A stretch of DNA of 60,000 nucleotides from Owenia fusiformis (GCA_903813345.2 CAIIXF020000006.1:26421936-26481935), one strand, 5' to 3'. Positions 23,301-34,176 are shown, counted from the stretch's first letter. Numbers and translations: made by a program. The notes: generated from the letters alone by a model not told the origin.

Positions 23301-26300
23301 AGTGAAAAATACAAACATAATACAATTGTGGAAGAATATATAACAGTACACGCTCATGGCCAGTAACAACTCAGTAACAATTTATTAATGTTTTTTTGTA
23401 ATTGTATTTAAAGGAGTAAAATGATGGAAGAGATTGAAGGGATGTTGGTAAATTGTTCCATATTATTGTTCCAGAGTATTGAATATTTACAATGGATCAT
23501 AAACAGTGTGCGAAGTAGCACTTTTCCAGAAGCCTTTAGGTTGTAAATAACATGACAATTGGTTTAGCATTTAGTTTTGACCAGTATACCTGATGTCCAT
23601 ATGAACCTGTTAACAAATCAGCATTTAGAAAATATTTTGAAAATACATGTCATGGCTTTGTTGTTATTCTCTACTTCAGGTATAACGAGGAAGGCAAGAG
23701 GAAGAGACCATCAAGGGAAGAAGCATTCCCCAATGATTTCAGAGGACAGGTACACTTTTGATATCATTTTTATCCAATGATCATGGTGAATTTTTACGAA
23801 GGCCTCCCACGAAGTAGGCGGTACCCTTTGTTCTATGGACCGGGCTAGGCACGTGCCCTAAGTTCCGCATTTATTATCTTATATATCATCAAGTCGTTGT
23901 CAAGTCGCCAAATGATGTGATTGTGATTCGAGATATGACGTAACACATAAACTATGACGCCAGTCACATATTTACTCCATCCAGCAACTATAAACAAACA
24001 AATAATCGTAACGTCATTAACATATTACCTACCCAACAACAAAACAAGCATTTACTTTGTTCATTGCTGCTCTCCATGATCTTTTCATAAGAAGTAGATC
24101 AGTTTTATCCATTAGCATAATGGCCCCACATTTGGCCTTTGTATTTTTCTGAATAATCTTGTTAGCGATCTCATTGGCCCATGTCTTATCCCATGGTTGC
24201 AAGGATCTTAAAAAGTGATATTCGATTGTTTCAAAAGTGATATTCAATGGTTTCTTTTTTTTATTTATTAATTCTGCTCATGAATTTATTAATTCTGCCC
24301 ATAGATATCAATATCTTCACCCATTCACTGCACTCACTTCACTTGTGAAGATATCAATATCAATATCCATGGAAATAAATGATACTTTTTTCAAAACCAT
24401 AGGATATTCCTATAATATCCTGTAAATGAACAACAACACATCACTTGCTTTAAAGATATCTAAAACATTTTTCATATATGAAATGTTATGCTATTGATGT
24501 GTATCCCATGGTTACAAGGATATACATCGAATATTATGTGAAGATATATTTGATTCTTAAAAAGTGATATTCGCTAGTTTCAAAAGTGATATTCGATGGT
24601 TTCATAAGTGATATTCGATAATTTTGAGATAAACGGACAATCCTGCGCTCACTCGTCATGAAGCTATTAATATCCACTCATGGATATAAATGATATATAA
24701 ATGATGGCTCAAAACCATCAGATATTCCTATAATGTTAAACAGCACAACCTGTGTAATAAAAAATTGTTTTGTCATTTTTTGGATTGTTGTAGTTGTCAC
24801 AAATTAGGAAGCTTAGGATAATACATTGTGGATGAAAATATCAACATCACAAACTATACCACAATGTATCAACCAATTTAACATTTTCACTTTCAGGCCA
24901 GGGATGGTAGTCATAAACGTCCTTACGATGCGAGAGATCGTGAATCACAGGGGGGTGGCAATAGATGGCAGCAAGGTGGCTACCCTGATAAACGTGTCAA
25001 GGGTGGCGAACCTCATACTAGTGGTCTAGGGCTCCTTCAGCAATACTCGGAGCCTAGTGCCACCACAAGCGTCAAACAAGAGCAGTCAATCAAACAAGAA
25101 GTTACTTCTGATTATGGTGAGATTATTTTTCTTTTATATACTGTACTAGTATGATCGAAAAAAGTGTCTCCCATTAATTGATTACTCTAAAGCTCCAATC
25201 AATAATCAGATAATGGTTTCAGCAAAAATATAACAATAAGAAAATCTAAATATAATTAATATAAAATCAAATTAATATAAATCAAATGATTTCAACAGCA
25301 TGGCTTCTGTTAGCAACCTGTAACATAAAAGTAACTAATAAACTTTAAATTGACTTTTCCATGTTTAAAAGTTAAGAAAAATTGTAAAAGGTCACAACTG
25401 TGTTGTTCCTGGAAAGTTTTTGGATTGATCACTTTTCCTTATTCTCAGAGTATAAAAATCTTATTATTATCGTACCTTCAGGTTCATATGGAGGGGGTTC
25501 CAGTCGTAGCAGCAGCGTGGACCAATGGGGAAGCTCCAGTCAGGCAGATAGTCAATATTCTGATCAGCGACAAGTAGGCTATGGTGGCCAATCAGGGACT
25601 GGCTATTATGGTAATTTCAATGAAAGTAGTTCCGGCACTGACAGGAAACCTAAACAGGAGAGAGACGGTTACTCCGGGTATGGCGGTGAATCTAAGGGAC
25701 GAGATGACACTAGTTTTAATCGTGATCAGGATTATAACCGCAGCCGTGATAGAGGTGGAAGTTATGACAGGAGTCGTGATGACCGCCAGGGTCGTGATTA
25801 TAACCGTGATAAGAGGAGCTCTGGAAGCAGTGACCGAAGTGGGGATTATAACCGTGGGGGTAGCAGCTATAACAGGGATGATAGATCCAGGTCTGGAAGT
25901 AGCTCAAGGGACTCATATAACAGAGGATCAGAGTATAATCGGCAGGGAGATAGATCTGGTAGTGGAAGTGGTGATTACGATAAATCTGATAGTAGATCAG
26001 GATATGATAAATCCAACAGGGACTATGAGAAAACAGACTCTAGTCTAGCCAGCTATGAGAATCGTGGAACCAGGGGCAGTAATTCCGATGAACGTTATGG
26101 AAAATGGCAGTCGGCTACAACATCCCCAGATGTAAAAAAAAGAAAATCACGTTGGGGAGAAAGTGACGCAGCCGAAATGAAATCTGAGCCCAGTGATTGG
26201 TCATCTGCCGCTAGTGCTGGAGACAGCGCCACTTATGGTGAAAAACCAGCCACCTCATTAGCTACACAAGCCCCAGCCCCCGCAGATGCTGGTTTATTAG

Positions 26301-26662
26301 GGGAGTACCCTGGCCTGCCCTCAGGTCTCCCCCCTCCCCCTCCTCCCCCAGAAATGAACACTGTTAAGGTGGAGCCACCAGTGCAACCGCCCAGCTCAGC
26401 AGGATTTCCTCCATCCCAGAATCCCTTCATGGCTGCAGTAGAGGCCCCTATGCCTCCCCGTGGCCCTAGACCTCCAATGGGCCCCATGGGTCCCATGATG
26501 GGGAGACTCCCTATGGGTGGGCCTAGACCAGGCATGGGCCCTAGACCGGGAATGTTCCCTGGAGGACCTGGGATGTTCCCTAGGCCAGGCATGCCTGGGT
26601 TTAGACCCCCAATGAGCCAAGGTTTCCCAATGAGGCCTGGTTGGAGGCCCCAGCGTTTCTAA
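16926..26662 (+). CDS. HNRNPUL1: hnRNP U-like protein (SPRY plus P-loop kinase-like), 5' incomplete
   Basis: Twelve exons, all GT-AG and phase-consistent: 16926-17336, 17748-19006, 19478-19573, 19818-20026, 20493-20742, 20852-20981, 21373-21589, 22317-22481, 22781-22910, 23680-23749, 24897-25116, 25482-26662. They give 1,445 residues to the stop TAA. The order is Met/Gly/Pro-rich region, Gln/Leu/Gly/Pro repeat region, acidic linker, SPRY domain, P-loop kinase-like domain, and a disordered Arg/Ser/Tyr/Asn tail ending in a Pro/Met/Gly-rich segment. The closest vertebrate family is hnRNP U / UL1 / UL2; motifs [11 protein letters not shown] and [11 protein letters not shown] are diagnostic. Which paralogue it equals is uncertain. 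Known family roles are nuclear RNA binding, mRNA processing/export and DNA-damage response. The SAP domain usual at the N-terminus was not found, and the first exon starts with an acceptor, so the 5' end is missing or distant. Confidence 0.9.
17748..19006 (+). CDS. HNRNPUL1: hnRNP U-like exon: QLGLPGQ repeat region
   Basis: A 1,259-bp exon. The first 28 codons are acidic and Gln-rich. A tandem of seven-residue units follows (QLGLPGQ and variants [14 protein letters not shown]), most regular at about 17988-18170 where the DNA itself repeats every 21 bp. It decays into Gln/Ser/Gly/Leu-rich sequence and ends [11 protein letters not shown], resembling the acidic lead-in to the SPRY domain. Frame and phase join both neighbouring exons. 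The segment is low complexity and could behave as a prion-like or phase-separating region; that is an inference. Vertebrate family members lack this repeat type as far as I know. Confidence 0.8.
19818..20981 (+). CDS. HNRNPUL1: SPRY domain exons of the hnRNP U-like protein
   Basis: Three exons (19818-20026, 20493-20742, 20852-20981) encode a SPRY/B30.2 fold. Seen features are [72 protein letters not shown] and [10 protein letters not shown]. They match hnRNP U-family SPRY sequences throughout. In this family the SPRY domain mediates protein contacts. The preceding small exon (19478-19573) encodes [16 protein letters not shown], the usual lead-in. Confidence 0.93.
21197..22255. repeat. GTCACCAC-family arms in hnRNP U-like introns
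   Basis: 21197-21310 begins TATGTCACCACCACAA and contains GGTGTCTGGCAG, TGGCATCTGTAACAAATGG and TTTTGCATGTTAAT. 22129-22255 begins TATGTCACCACAAGTGGTG and contains TGTTCGGCATCTGTAGCAAA and ACATGTTAATGCCTTGTTA. They are single arms of the element at 48-548. Exon 21373-21589 lies between the two copies. A T-rich retroposon tail is at 21619-21690 (plus strand poly-T, so inserted in minus orientation). Confidence 0.65.
21373..22910 (+). CDS. HNRNPUL1: P-loop kinase-like domain exons of the hnRNP U-like protein
   Basis: Exons 21373-21589, 22317-22481 and 22781-22910. The Walker A motif is [10 protein letters not shown]; it is followed by [39 protein letters not shown] and [11 protein letters not shown]. 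This is the polynucleotide-kinase-like ATPase module of hnRNP U and UL proteins. All motifs are intact, so ATP binding is plausible. Introns contain fragments of the GTCACCAC repeat (21197-21310 just upstream; 22129-22255) and a T-rich retroposon tail (21619-21690). Confidence 0.93.
23040..23180 (-). mobile_element. Retroposon 3' tail in hnRNP U-like intron
   Basis: A T-rich run (23050-23090) is followed by ATTACATAAACAGTGTTGGC and CCATAAAAGGGCATATCAG. This arrangement is typical of the A-rich 3' end of a non-LTR element inserted on the minus strand. No protein remnant is attached. Confidence 0.5.
24200..24620. repeat. AAAAGTGATATTCGATGG repeat cluster in intron
   Basis: A roughly 22-24 bp motif TTTCAAAAGTGATATTCGAT occurs at least five times (24209, 24231, 24558, 24580, 24601), in two groups about 350 bp apart. 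Each group is preceded by TATCCCATGGTTRCAAGGAT, so a longer segment was duplicated. It lies in the long intron 23750-24896. Confidence 0.65.
25482..26662 (+). CDS. HNRNPUL1: C-terminal exon of the hnRNP U-like protein, disordered tail
   Basis: A 1,181-bp last exon. Residues are rich in Tyr/Asn/Arg and Ser/Arg/Asp ([18 protein letters not shown] and similar), functionally like the RGG box of family members but with few true RGG triplets. It continues through [10 protein letters not shown], a nuclear-localisation-like basic patch, then a poly-Pro stretch ([10 protein letters not shown]) and a final Pro/Met/Gly/Arg-rich run ending WRPQRF. The stop is TAA at 26660-26662. The upstream exon 24897-25116 carries a further basic/Gln segment with two KQE-type sites (VKQEQ, IKQEV). 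Confidence 0.9.
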
Positions 26663-28114
26663 AATCATCCACTTGATATACACACCTATAGCTGTAAGAG
26701 AGGAGACTTGAGTAAAATAGCTGTCACATGAGCTGTGTGAGTTCACAGTTCACCACCATGTGGCTAATTTTGGGCATTTTATGAATTCATTAATTAACTT
26801 TTGTATTTTGTGGGATGGGGGATACTATTATCTTTCTGTAAAACCATTTGTTTTGCTTACCTTGAATCAATTTAGTGCCCCGCCATCTGCCCCAAAGTAC
26901 TCACTCGGTAGTGAACGCTGAGCCCACATAGACTTAGTGTGACAGCTCTATAAGTCTGAGTCAGTAAATAAAATGCACAGCCTTTGTATGTAAAATTGAG
27001 AAATGCCTCACATTAAGGCAGGTCTCCATGTATTTATAGTAGGCCCAGCCTTTCCTCCAAAATGATACATATTCTTGACTCTGCATGTGGACTTAATAAT
27101 CATGAAATCAATTTATTCAAAAAGGTTTGACATCTGAGAAAACCGGGCACGATTTGAATATTATTAATAAGTTATTCTGTGAAACCATTTAATAGTATAA
27201 GAGATTGAATAAGTGAATGACAAAATGATTGTTTCTCCAAAGTTTTTATTACTAGTATTATAAACTTTTCTCAGAATGAGGTATTTGATAGTTGCAATTC
27301 TCAAATGCTGATAATGTGTGAACAATTTGTAAATACTACCTGAATCATATTGAATGAGGGTAAAATAATTTTTTAGTTCAGCGTGTTTTCACTTTGTGTA
27401 GCTTGTAATATAGGAACCAATCACTTGCATGTGTATCTTTATGAAGAGTTCTAAACCAGTTAATCAATCAAAACATGCCATACAGGCCCTATGCAGTTTT
27501 ATAGTTGTTTGGCCCTAATATTTCATTACGACCAAGAAATTAGAATAAAAATCATGAAGTAAGGATATGTTTATTTAATGTAAATCTAAGAAATATGAGA
27601 TGTATTAGCTATTATTATCAATGAACATCACCCACAAAAACATTGGAGACTGTATCGACATGTCGCAACTTTTGGCATGACTTAAAAAACAAATAGTGAA
27701 TCCACAACAGCAATGTTCAGTGTGTGATGTATTATAAAGAGGGGGGAGGGGGGGGGTCATTTGTGGGGAGGGGATCCAGGAAAAATACCTTGCAGTTAAA
27801 TTGCACAGTAGATAGATAGGGATTTTGCTTCACATTCATATTTCAGGGCAATGTGCCATTGTAAGTTTATTTATTCTGTGTATATTTTAAGACTGTATAA
27901 AACTAGAATATGTAATAGCTTAAATGTTATATTGTTGAGTTACTCAGGCTCCGTTTAAAAAAGGGCAAAATAAGTGACATATTTGCCAATTTTGTGTATC
28001 TTAGCATGAGCAATGCAATAACAATATCAAAATATACAGGAAGTGATCTATATGTTCTGAGTCACACTTTGTATGTTTGGATTCATGATAATGAATAATA
28101 TTCATCATGCATTT
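26663..28114. other. 3' untranslated and downstream region of the hnRNP U-like gene
   Basis: AT-rich non-coding sequence after the stop codon. Candidate poly(A) signals AATAAA occur near 26966 and again near 28631; the true cleavage site cannot be chosen from sequence. A G-rich tract is at 27741-27775. No further exon is seen. Confidence 0.5.
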
Positions 28115-28315
28115 TGTAAATAGCATGTTAATATAATATGTTCATATTGTAAATGGCATGTTAATATAATATGTTCCTATTGTAAATAACATGTTAATAT
28201 AATAAGTTCATATTGTAAATAGCATGTTAATATAATACGTTCATATTGTAAATAACATGTTAATATAATACAATATTGGAAATAGCATGTTAATATAATA
28301 AGTACATATTATTCT
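28115..28315. repeat. 33-bp tandem repeat, about six units
   Basis: The unit TGTAAATAGCATGTTAATAT plus AATATGTTCATAT recurs every 33 bp starting at 28115, 28148, 28181, 28214 and 28247; the last unit is shortened. Units differ by a few substitutions (TAGC, TGGC, TAAC). Confidence 0.88.
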
Positions 28316-28398
28316 GAATTTACAAAGAAATAAAGTACATATTATTTATTCCGTTCATATGATGCCTATTATATTCATTATCAGAGACGTGTCCATAT

Positions 28399-29039
28399 GA
28401 AAGGATTGGTATCGATATGGTGAGTTCAACAATGTTTTTCTCTTAAACCAATTATTGAAAACATTCTGTGAAAAACAAGGTCATTTATGTAATGTTGGCT
28501 GATTGACAACAATTTAATGCGAAAATTATTTTTATATACTTTTTTATTTAACTGTTTACTTTGTATGTTAACTTTTTGGGGTTTTTAGTGCAATTGTATT
28601 TTGTTCCTTTCTACCAATTGTCGAGAACGAAATAAAATATCTTTCCAAACCTCATTTTCTTAGACCTCTCTGTATTATAGTTATACAAAGGAAAGTTTGG
28701 TTGATTTAACAAAAAGAATTCAAAAAATTAAAACAAAAAACCCCTAAATAGATAAAAAATATTACAATATTGAGAGACCTAAACGAGTTGTGCTTATGTC
28801 ATTTTGTTTCAATGAGGTTCAGATAGATGTTTCATTTCATTCTGAACATATGATACCAAGAACAAAAGAAGAATCTGATGTGTTTTCTAAGACAATATAG
28901 AGATAATTCAAATTATATTGTTACCATTCAAAAGATGACCATTTAATTGACGATGTGTAAATTTTTCAACATTTTTTGATGATTGGTTTAAGAGAAATGT
29001 GTGTTCAAAAAGTTCACCATATCGATACCACTCCTTTGC
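28399..29039. mobile_element. Foldback element with GGTATCGATATGGTGA arms
   Basis: The left arm AAAGGATTGGTATCGATATG (from about 28400) continues to TTCTCTTAAACCA. The right arm runs GATTGGTTTAAGAGAAATG to CACCATATCGATACCACTCC and TTTGCA. The arms are about 70 bp inverted, with 500 bp of AT-rich DNA between. No target duplication is evident. A poly(A)-signal-like GAAATAAAATA lies inside the element. Confidence 0.72.
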
Positions 29040-30614
29040 AATACATTATACAATTTGATACTTTTACATGAAACTTGTGTAAACTTTCATTTTAACTTTT
29101 AGTCTTGACTTCATATTGTTGTCATTGAATCAAGGTGAACTTGCTATCCCTTATTACCAAACTTAATGTATAATTGTGCATGTCTATACATCAACTGCAA
29201 AATGTGTGTCATACCCTGGATTTCAAATATCCCACCGTTTGTTAGACTTTAAACCCATAACATACTGTTAAGCATCTCCTTAGATTGAGTTTATTGTAAT
29301 ACAATAGAAAGGGGGGGGGGGGGGCGTGTTGGTGAACTGGTCAATATTCTAAACACAAAATTTTCATAATGTCTACAGTTTATTTTCATCTTCTCTCTTA
29401 ATGAACTTAAGCTAATGTTAAAAAATGAAGTTGACCAATAAATTACTTATATGATTACTGTATCATTGTGTTGTTTTCTGGCAGTAAAGCAGTCCAATAC
29501 AATTGCACATTTTAGACCCTGAAGTCATTCAGATTTTATGTGCACATGGTCTCGATGCAACCATTTGTCTTGAATTAAACCATATCGATACCTATCCTTT
29601 TGACATTTTTCATAAATCTCATCAAAACTCCTGGAAAACTGTTCAATTTGAAAATCTTACAGATGCAGGAGCAGATTGGCACCAAAACGTGATTAGACTC
29701 TGAGAACACTGGGTAAATTATTTAGTGGTTATTTTACCCAGCATGCCATAAACCTAATCAAATCTTGGAACTCCTCCACTCTTGCATCTGTAACTTTTTC
29801 ATAAATCCTGTCAACAAAATTCCGTTTAATTTGAAATTTTTACAGATGCAAAAGTAGACGAGTGCCAAGATTTGATTAGATTTTGGGCACGATATTGGGT
29901 AAATTGCATCCAAATTCAAAGTGCGATATTTATAACATGTCTTGTTTTCACTTGTACTCATATCAAGGACTTTTGTAAACATCATGTTTGGTCTAATAAA
30001 GAGCAATAAATTGCTTCACTATCACTGTGTTGTGTTTTCCGGCTGTATAGCAATCCAATATAATTGCAGATTTTCGGCTTTTACGTGAGCATAATGAATA
30101 TCCCGACGTATCTAGTTGTCTTGAATCAAATCCCTGAAAAATTCAATCATTATCATAAAATAAGGTCAGCACTGACAAAAATGTGATAATGATAGGCACG
30201 ACATGGAACAGTGCTACTTGTCAACAAAACAAATAGGTGCATTCATGCACCCTCTGGGTCTCTGAGGATCGTGTTGGCCCCAATGCAAGTCCATACGACA
30301 ATTCAACGCATTGGAGGCGGTGTTCACCGTCTACAAAACAAATGGGTCTTATTTTAAAAATTTAGGCTTTTTGGGTTTAGGGGCCCAAATTTTTTTTCTG
30401 ACACAAAATTTGGCCCCCCCCTTGTTAGCTTCTGGATCCGCCATTGTACCCTTAAGGCTCTCTGGAGAGGTTCCATTGTACTACATTTTCAAGCGTATCT
30501 AATTTAAGAACCGATTCAGTTCTATCTTAACAAGCACTCCCGAATATAACCTCCGGCTGTCGACCGACGAGTTAACCGCGATTGTTGGTATTCTATAGAC
30601 CGCAATGATCGCTA
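29040..30614. repeat. Intergenic region with a diverged 560-bp duplication
   Basis: Segments around 29457-29720 and 29780-30100 share motifs in the same order: TCATTGTGTTGTTTTC against TCACTGTGTTGTGTTTTC, CAATCCAATA-type followed by AATTGCA, and TTTACAGATGCA followed by TGATTAGA and TGGGTAAATT. This suggests old repeated copies. A G16 run is at 29310-29325. At 30425-30443 the end TTCTGGATCCGCCATTG belongs to the GGCGGATCCAG family. No gene is supported; a 66-codon open frame at 29503-29703 overlaps the repeat. Confidence 0.5.
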
Positions 30615-30688
30615 TACCCATTGCATTCTTTCGACTTCACTTCTTAAAAGAGAGCTTCGTAGTTTATAACTAGACTGCGCGCAAGGTA
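30615..30688 (+). mobile_element. Mutator-like MITE, short copy
   Basis: A 74-bp member of the TACCC...AGGTA family: TACCCATTGCATTCTTTCGA, CTTCTTAAAAGAGAGCTTCG, then TTATAACTAGACTGCGCGCA and AGGTA. It is nearly collinear with the 93-bp copy in the lectin gene. The flanks share only GCTA, so the 9-bp duplication has decayed or was never complete. Confidence 0.65.
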
Positions 30689-31658
30689 GCTACAGCTGTG
30701 TATTCTCAGTATTGCAAACTCATTTAATATGAAAAGCACGTGCTGCTATTCATTTCAAGTTTTAAATGAGTTGGCCATGGAATGGCGGTCAGGTCGTCAG
30801 CCAACAATCGGCAGTTGATTTCGCAAACACTAGCTAAAGAGCATCTCGGTTCACAGAGTGTCAGTTACCCCCACGGCCCACACCCCGGAATTCGAAGATG
30901 AGCTTAGAATGCAGGGTCCTAAGTTGAATTAATAGGGTTGTTTGCAGAGTTATTGCTAACTCATTAGTTTTAATTGATCATCAATGAAATTTCTCTAATG
31001 CCAGGAAACACGGAATCGTAAGATCCAGAATCGATGAATTTTAAAGTGTCTTCTATCTCAAGTTCCTGATATCTTACGTAATATCCGAATCATAATGGTA
31101 CTAAAAGACTTCGATGGATTAGTTGCTCAAATCTTTAAAGGGAGAATATGCCATATAACAACCTGGATTTCAACAAATTCAGTTAAGTTGTTCAAATTTT
31201 GACATAACATTCATTATTTCTCAACCCAAGTTAAGATGTGGATTTTTTGGTAACAGTTAGGAACATATTATTCTCAAAAGCAGTGATGTGCAATGTCATG
31301 TCTAAGAGTACGATGATCTCAAACACTCATTATGCTTATTGATTAAAAATGCAAAAATGTACAAAAATAATGATTTTTCCAGAACGAAAATAACTTTCAG
31401 GCATGGAAAGGGACGGACATGATGAACGATCCCAAAATATTCCGATATCGTAAAAATAAAGGTTATTGTCTATGGGAGATTGTCCCTTTTATTCGAGAGG
31501 CTGAAAAATCAACCTTGATCTTGACCTTCTGTACTTTACGACTTTTCAATTAGGTTTCAATTAGAATTCGTCAGCGAACACAGTTTGATGCTTTTCTTTG
31601 CTTCAAGTCTTTAACAGGGAATAGGCCAAATATAGTGAACTATAGTGAATTCGTAAAC
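30689..31658. other. Upstream region of the lectin gene
   Basis: No exon was recognised. It is presumed to include the promoter and 5'UTR of the gene starting at 31659. No convincing TATA box or initiator can be called from sequence alone. Confidence 0.35.
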
Positions 31659-34008
31659 ATGTTGAATAACATGTTTTTGAATACTGGAATTTACTTTGCA
31701 ATTCTATTTCCTGCTTATTTCTGCGAGACCTTTCAACAGGCATATTATAAGAAAAAACCAGGACATATATATCACCATGGGGGGAATGGAACCGGTTTGG
31801 TCGCAAGCACACTGGAACATTCAGAGATGCAGTGCTTAATAAAGTGTACGAAGGATCCCCAATGCTTCAACGTTAACTTCAAGGAAGGTGTTATGTGTGA
31901 CATGTATGGACTGGCGGATGGTGGTTGGTATGAAACTAACAACATCTTTGATGCGTACGCTACAAGAGGGTCGGATCCAAAGGTGGTTGCCATGGCAACA
32001 ACTCCAGGTAAATTAAAAACTGTATTATTATGGTAAAAGGGCGTCTTACTACATAAAAGGTAAACTTCGACTAATTGTCAACAATGTATTTTAAAATCCA
32101 TCTTAAACAAAGCAGAGACATATAATACTCATCTCTATCATATATCACCCCAGTTGTCCGAAACCCATTACTCCAAATTTATAATTTACCAGAGAAAGAG
32201 GCGACGTACTTAATCTTACGCCAGTTTTATACCATGTATTTGGCCAAATTAATGGGATGGACGCATTCTGATGTTCATAGATCTCTCTCCCTCACTTTAA
32301 ATTGTATCCATTACATGGCGTTACCAGAATGGCAGGAACGGGGGATTTATTTTACATTGTGGTTCTAAAAAAGGTTATTAAAACACAATATATATTACAG
32401 AACAGTTTATCTTATCTTCTTCAATCTCTTTTTATATAGGCAAAATAAAATGAAACATTTTGAAACATATGATAAAATAAGTTAAGGCATAGAACAGCAT
32501 AGAATAAATTAAGGGTTATGTACTGGGAGGTTTTGGATATGGGGTTTATTCAGAGGGAGATATGCATATCTACCTGAGGGGCCGTAAGGACCGAAGGTAT
32601 GTGCATATCTCACGAGGTATGAACCCAATATCCAAACCGACCGTACATAATTGCTTTATCCTATACCAAGTAGAGTTTTAAGGGTCATATGGCCATTTCA
32701 ATAGTACAAGGTGTAAAAATGAACAAATCATTCATATGCAAAGTCATTTTATTGCATTTCCACTTTTAAATACATTGATAACTTTTTTGAAATACAAAAG
32801 TGTTGTTTAACAATGTAAAACTGTCTCTACAACAATATAACACTAGATTAAGATCTCACTCCACAGTTGAAGTGAAATTACCGGAATCGTGAAGATATGC
32901 ACCGAAGCGAAAGATATGGCGGGAGATATGGAGGTTCTGGATATGGAAACCTCGTTTGGCCAATAATGCTATATAGCCTCGGCCCCTCACAATCTATGTA
33001 AATAATTATGTTGAATAATATGGAAATAAATAACAATAACCTAATAATAAATAAAATCTCGTAACCAGGATACGGGATACATCTAATTACCAACTTATCT
33101 CACTAAAACTCTACTTGGCATAGGATAAATGTATAATACACCTGAAAGATGAATCATCTTTCAATGTGCAATTTCATCTTTCCCATTTATGTGTTTCAGA
33201 CCGCTGTGCATCATTAGGTTTAGTTGATCTAAATGTCACTGGGTCGTGTTACTACATTGACACCACCAAACGTAATGTTCTGGATGGACAGCATGCATGT
33301 CAGTCACATATTCCCCCCATGGACATTGTGTCAATAGAAGATGAGGACGAATACGACAGAATAATGTCGCACATTTGCGCTAACTTCTCATCATGTAAGT
33401 TGTTCAGTACCCTTTGCATTCGTTCGACTTCACTTCTTAAAAGAGAGCTTCGTCTTCAGTAGTCGTCAGTAGTTTATAACTAGACTCTGCGCGCAGGGTA
33501 GTTGTTCAGGTGATTGGGTGGATGGGAGTTTTTGTTCTTTTTGAGGAGAAAAAATCCAACAATGGAGACACGATTGGTCCATTCGTTTTGTCAAAGATGA
33601 TACTGAGACACCTTTTGAAAATAACGATGGCAAAAAATGTTACAGTAGTCTTTAATACAGCGTGCTGAATATAGATAATCTATTTCTGCTCGCTAATAAA
33701 AATACTGAGATCAAAACATGCCTCATATTTGCAACTCATTCGTTTCAGCCACCTTATGGAATATAGGACTCAACGACATAGACGTAGAGATGCAGTATAC
33801 CTGGTTCGGCACAGGGGCAACACCAATTTGGACAAACTGGGATGAAGATGAAGGATTTCCAGCTGAAGACACTACAAAAAACTGCGTGAGCATGAAGCAT
33901 GGGAATGGACGATGGCTTGGCGTCGGATGCAATTTAAGCGTGGAATTCACAATATGTGAATATATTGCAAATTTATATTCGTTTGAGCGAAGCGATTTAA
34001 GAATATAA
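31659..34008 (+). CDS. Secreted PAN/apple plus C-type-lectin-like protein
   Basis: Exons 31659-32007, 33200-33394 and 33749-34008, joined in phase, give 267 residues. The start Met at 31659 (or the Met four codons on) precedes a hydrophobic stretch (GIYFAILFPAYF), a likely signal peptide with cleavage near Cys-Glu. Residues about 30-115 look like a PAN/apple domain (MQCLIKCTKDPQCFNVNF, CDMYG). Exons 2 and 3 encode a C-type-lectin-like domain: CASLG, GSCYYID, ACQSH, IWNIGL-type NIGLND, TWFGTGATPIWTNWDEDEG, NCVSM, GRWLGVGC and FTICEY. The EPN or QPD triplet and the WND calcium ligand are not present, so classical calcium-dependent sugar binding is doubtful. The last 13 or so residues fall in a repeat (33966-34176). 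Expected to be extracellular. Confidence 0.85.
32030..33199. other. Lectin intron 1 with repeats
   Basis: A long intron without extra exons. About 32955-33045 is the inverse copy of the retroposon tail at 14521-14630 (TAGCCTCGGCCCCTCACAAT, AATAATTATGTTGAATAAT). About 32640-32680 and 33103-33130 share TATACCAAGTAGAGTTTTA-like and CTCTACTTGGCATAGGATAA in opposite directions, which may be ends of an inverted-repeat element spanning the tail. Confidence 0.5.
33408..33500 (+). mobile_element. Mutator-like MITE at a splice donor
   Basis: A 93-bp copy with TACCCTTTGCATTC and CGCAGGGTA ends, flanked by a perfect 9-bp duplication GTTGTTCAG at 33399-33407 and 33501-33509. The left duplication begins five bases into the GTAAGT donor of lectin exon 2 (donor GT at 33395-33396), so it retains the donor while placing the element at the very start of the intron. 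Confidence 0.88.
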
Positions 34009-34176
34009 ATACTTTCTATATATGTGCAGTGAAGTGAAGAAAAGGCATGAATCATGTTTTGGTGATGTAGCATGCTGTTCGAGTTGAGCAACGATTTTTG
34101 TGTGTTAGGCCTTGTTTAGTGAGTGAGTTTTATGAATAGAGAAGTCATTCTGGGCTTGGTCGCCGAACAGTCAACT
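33966..34176 (+). repeat. 211-bp repeat at the lectin 3' end, copy 1
   Basis: The segment starting TGCAAATTTATATTCG and ending CGCCGAACAGTCAACT is repeated base for base, as I read it, at 38378-38588. It contains the end of the lectin coding sequence (stop at 34006-34008). Its first 40 bases form an imperfect palindrome (TTTATATTC with GAATATAAA around GAGCGAAGCG). Confidence 0.88.

Noticed and set aside
24029-24247. A 72-codon minus-strand frame inside the hnRNP U-like intron ([14 protein letters not shown]...)
   Set aside because: The composition looks protein-like, but I recognise no domain and could find no partner exon or convincing donor, so it is not called.
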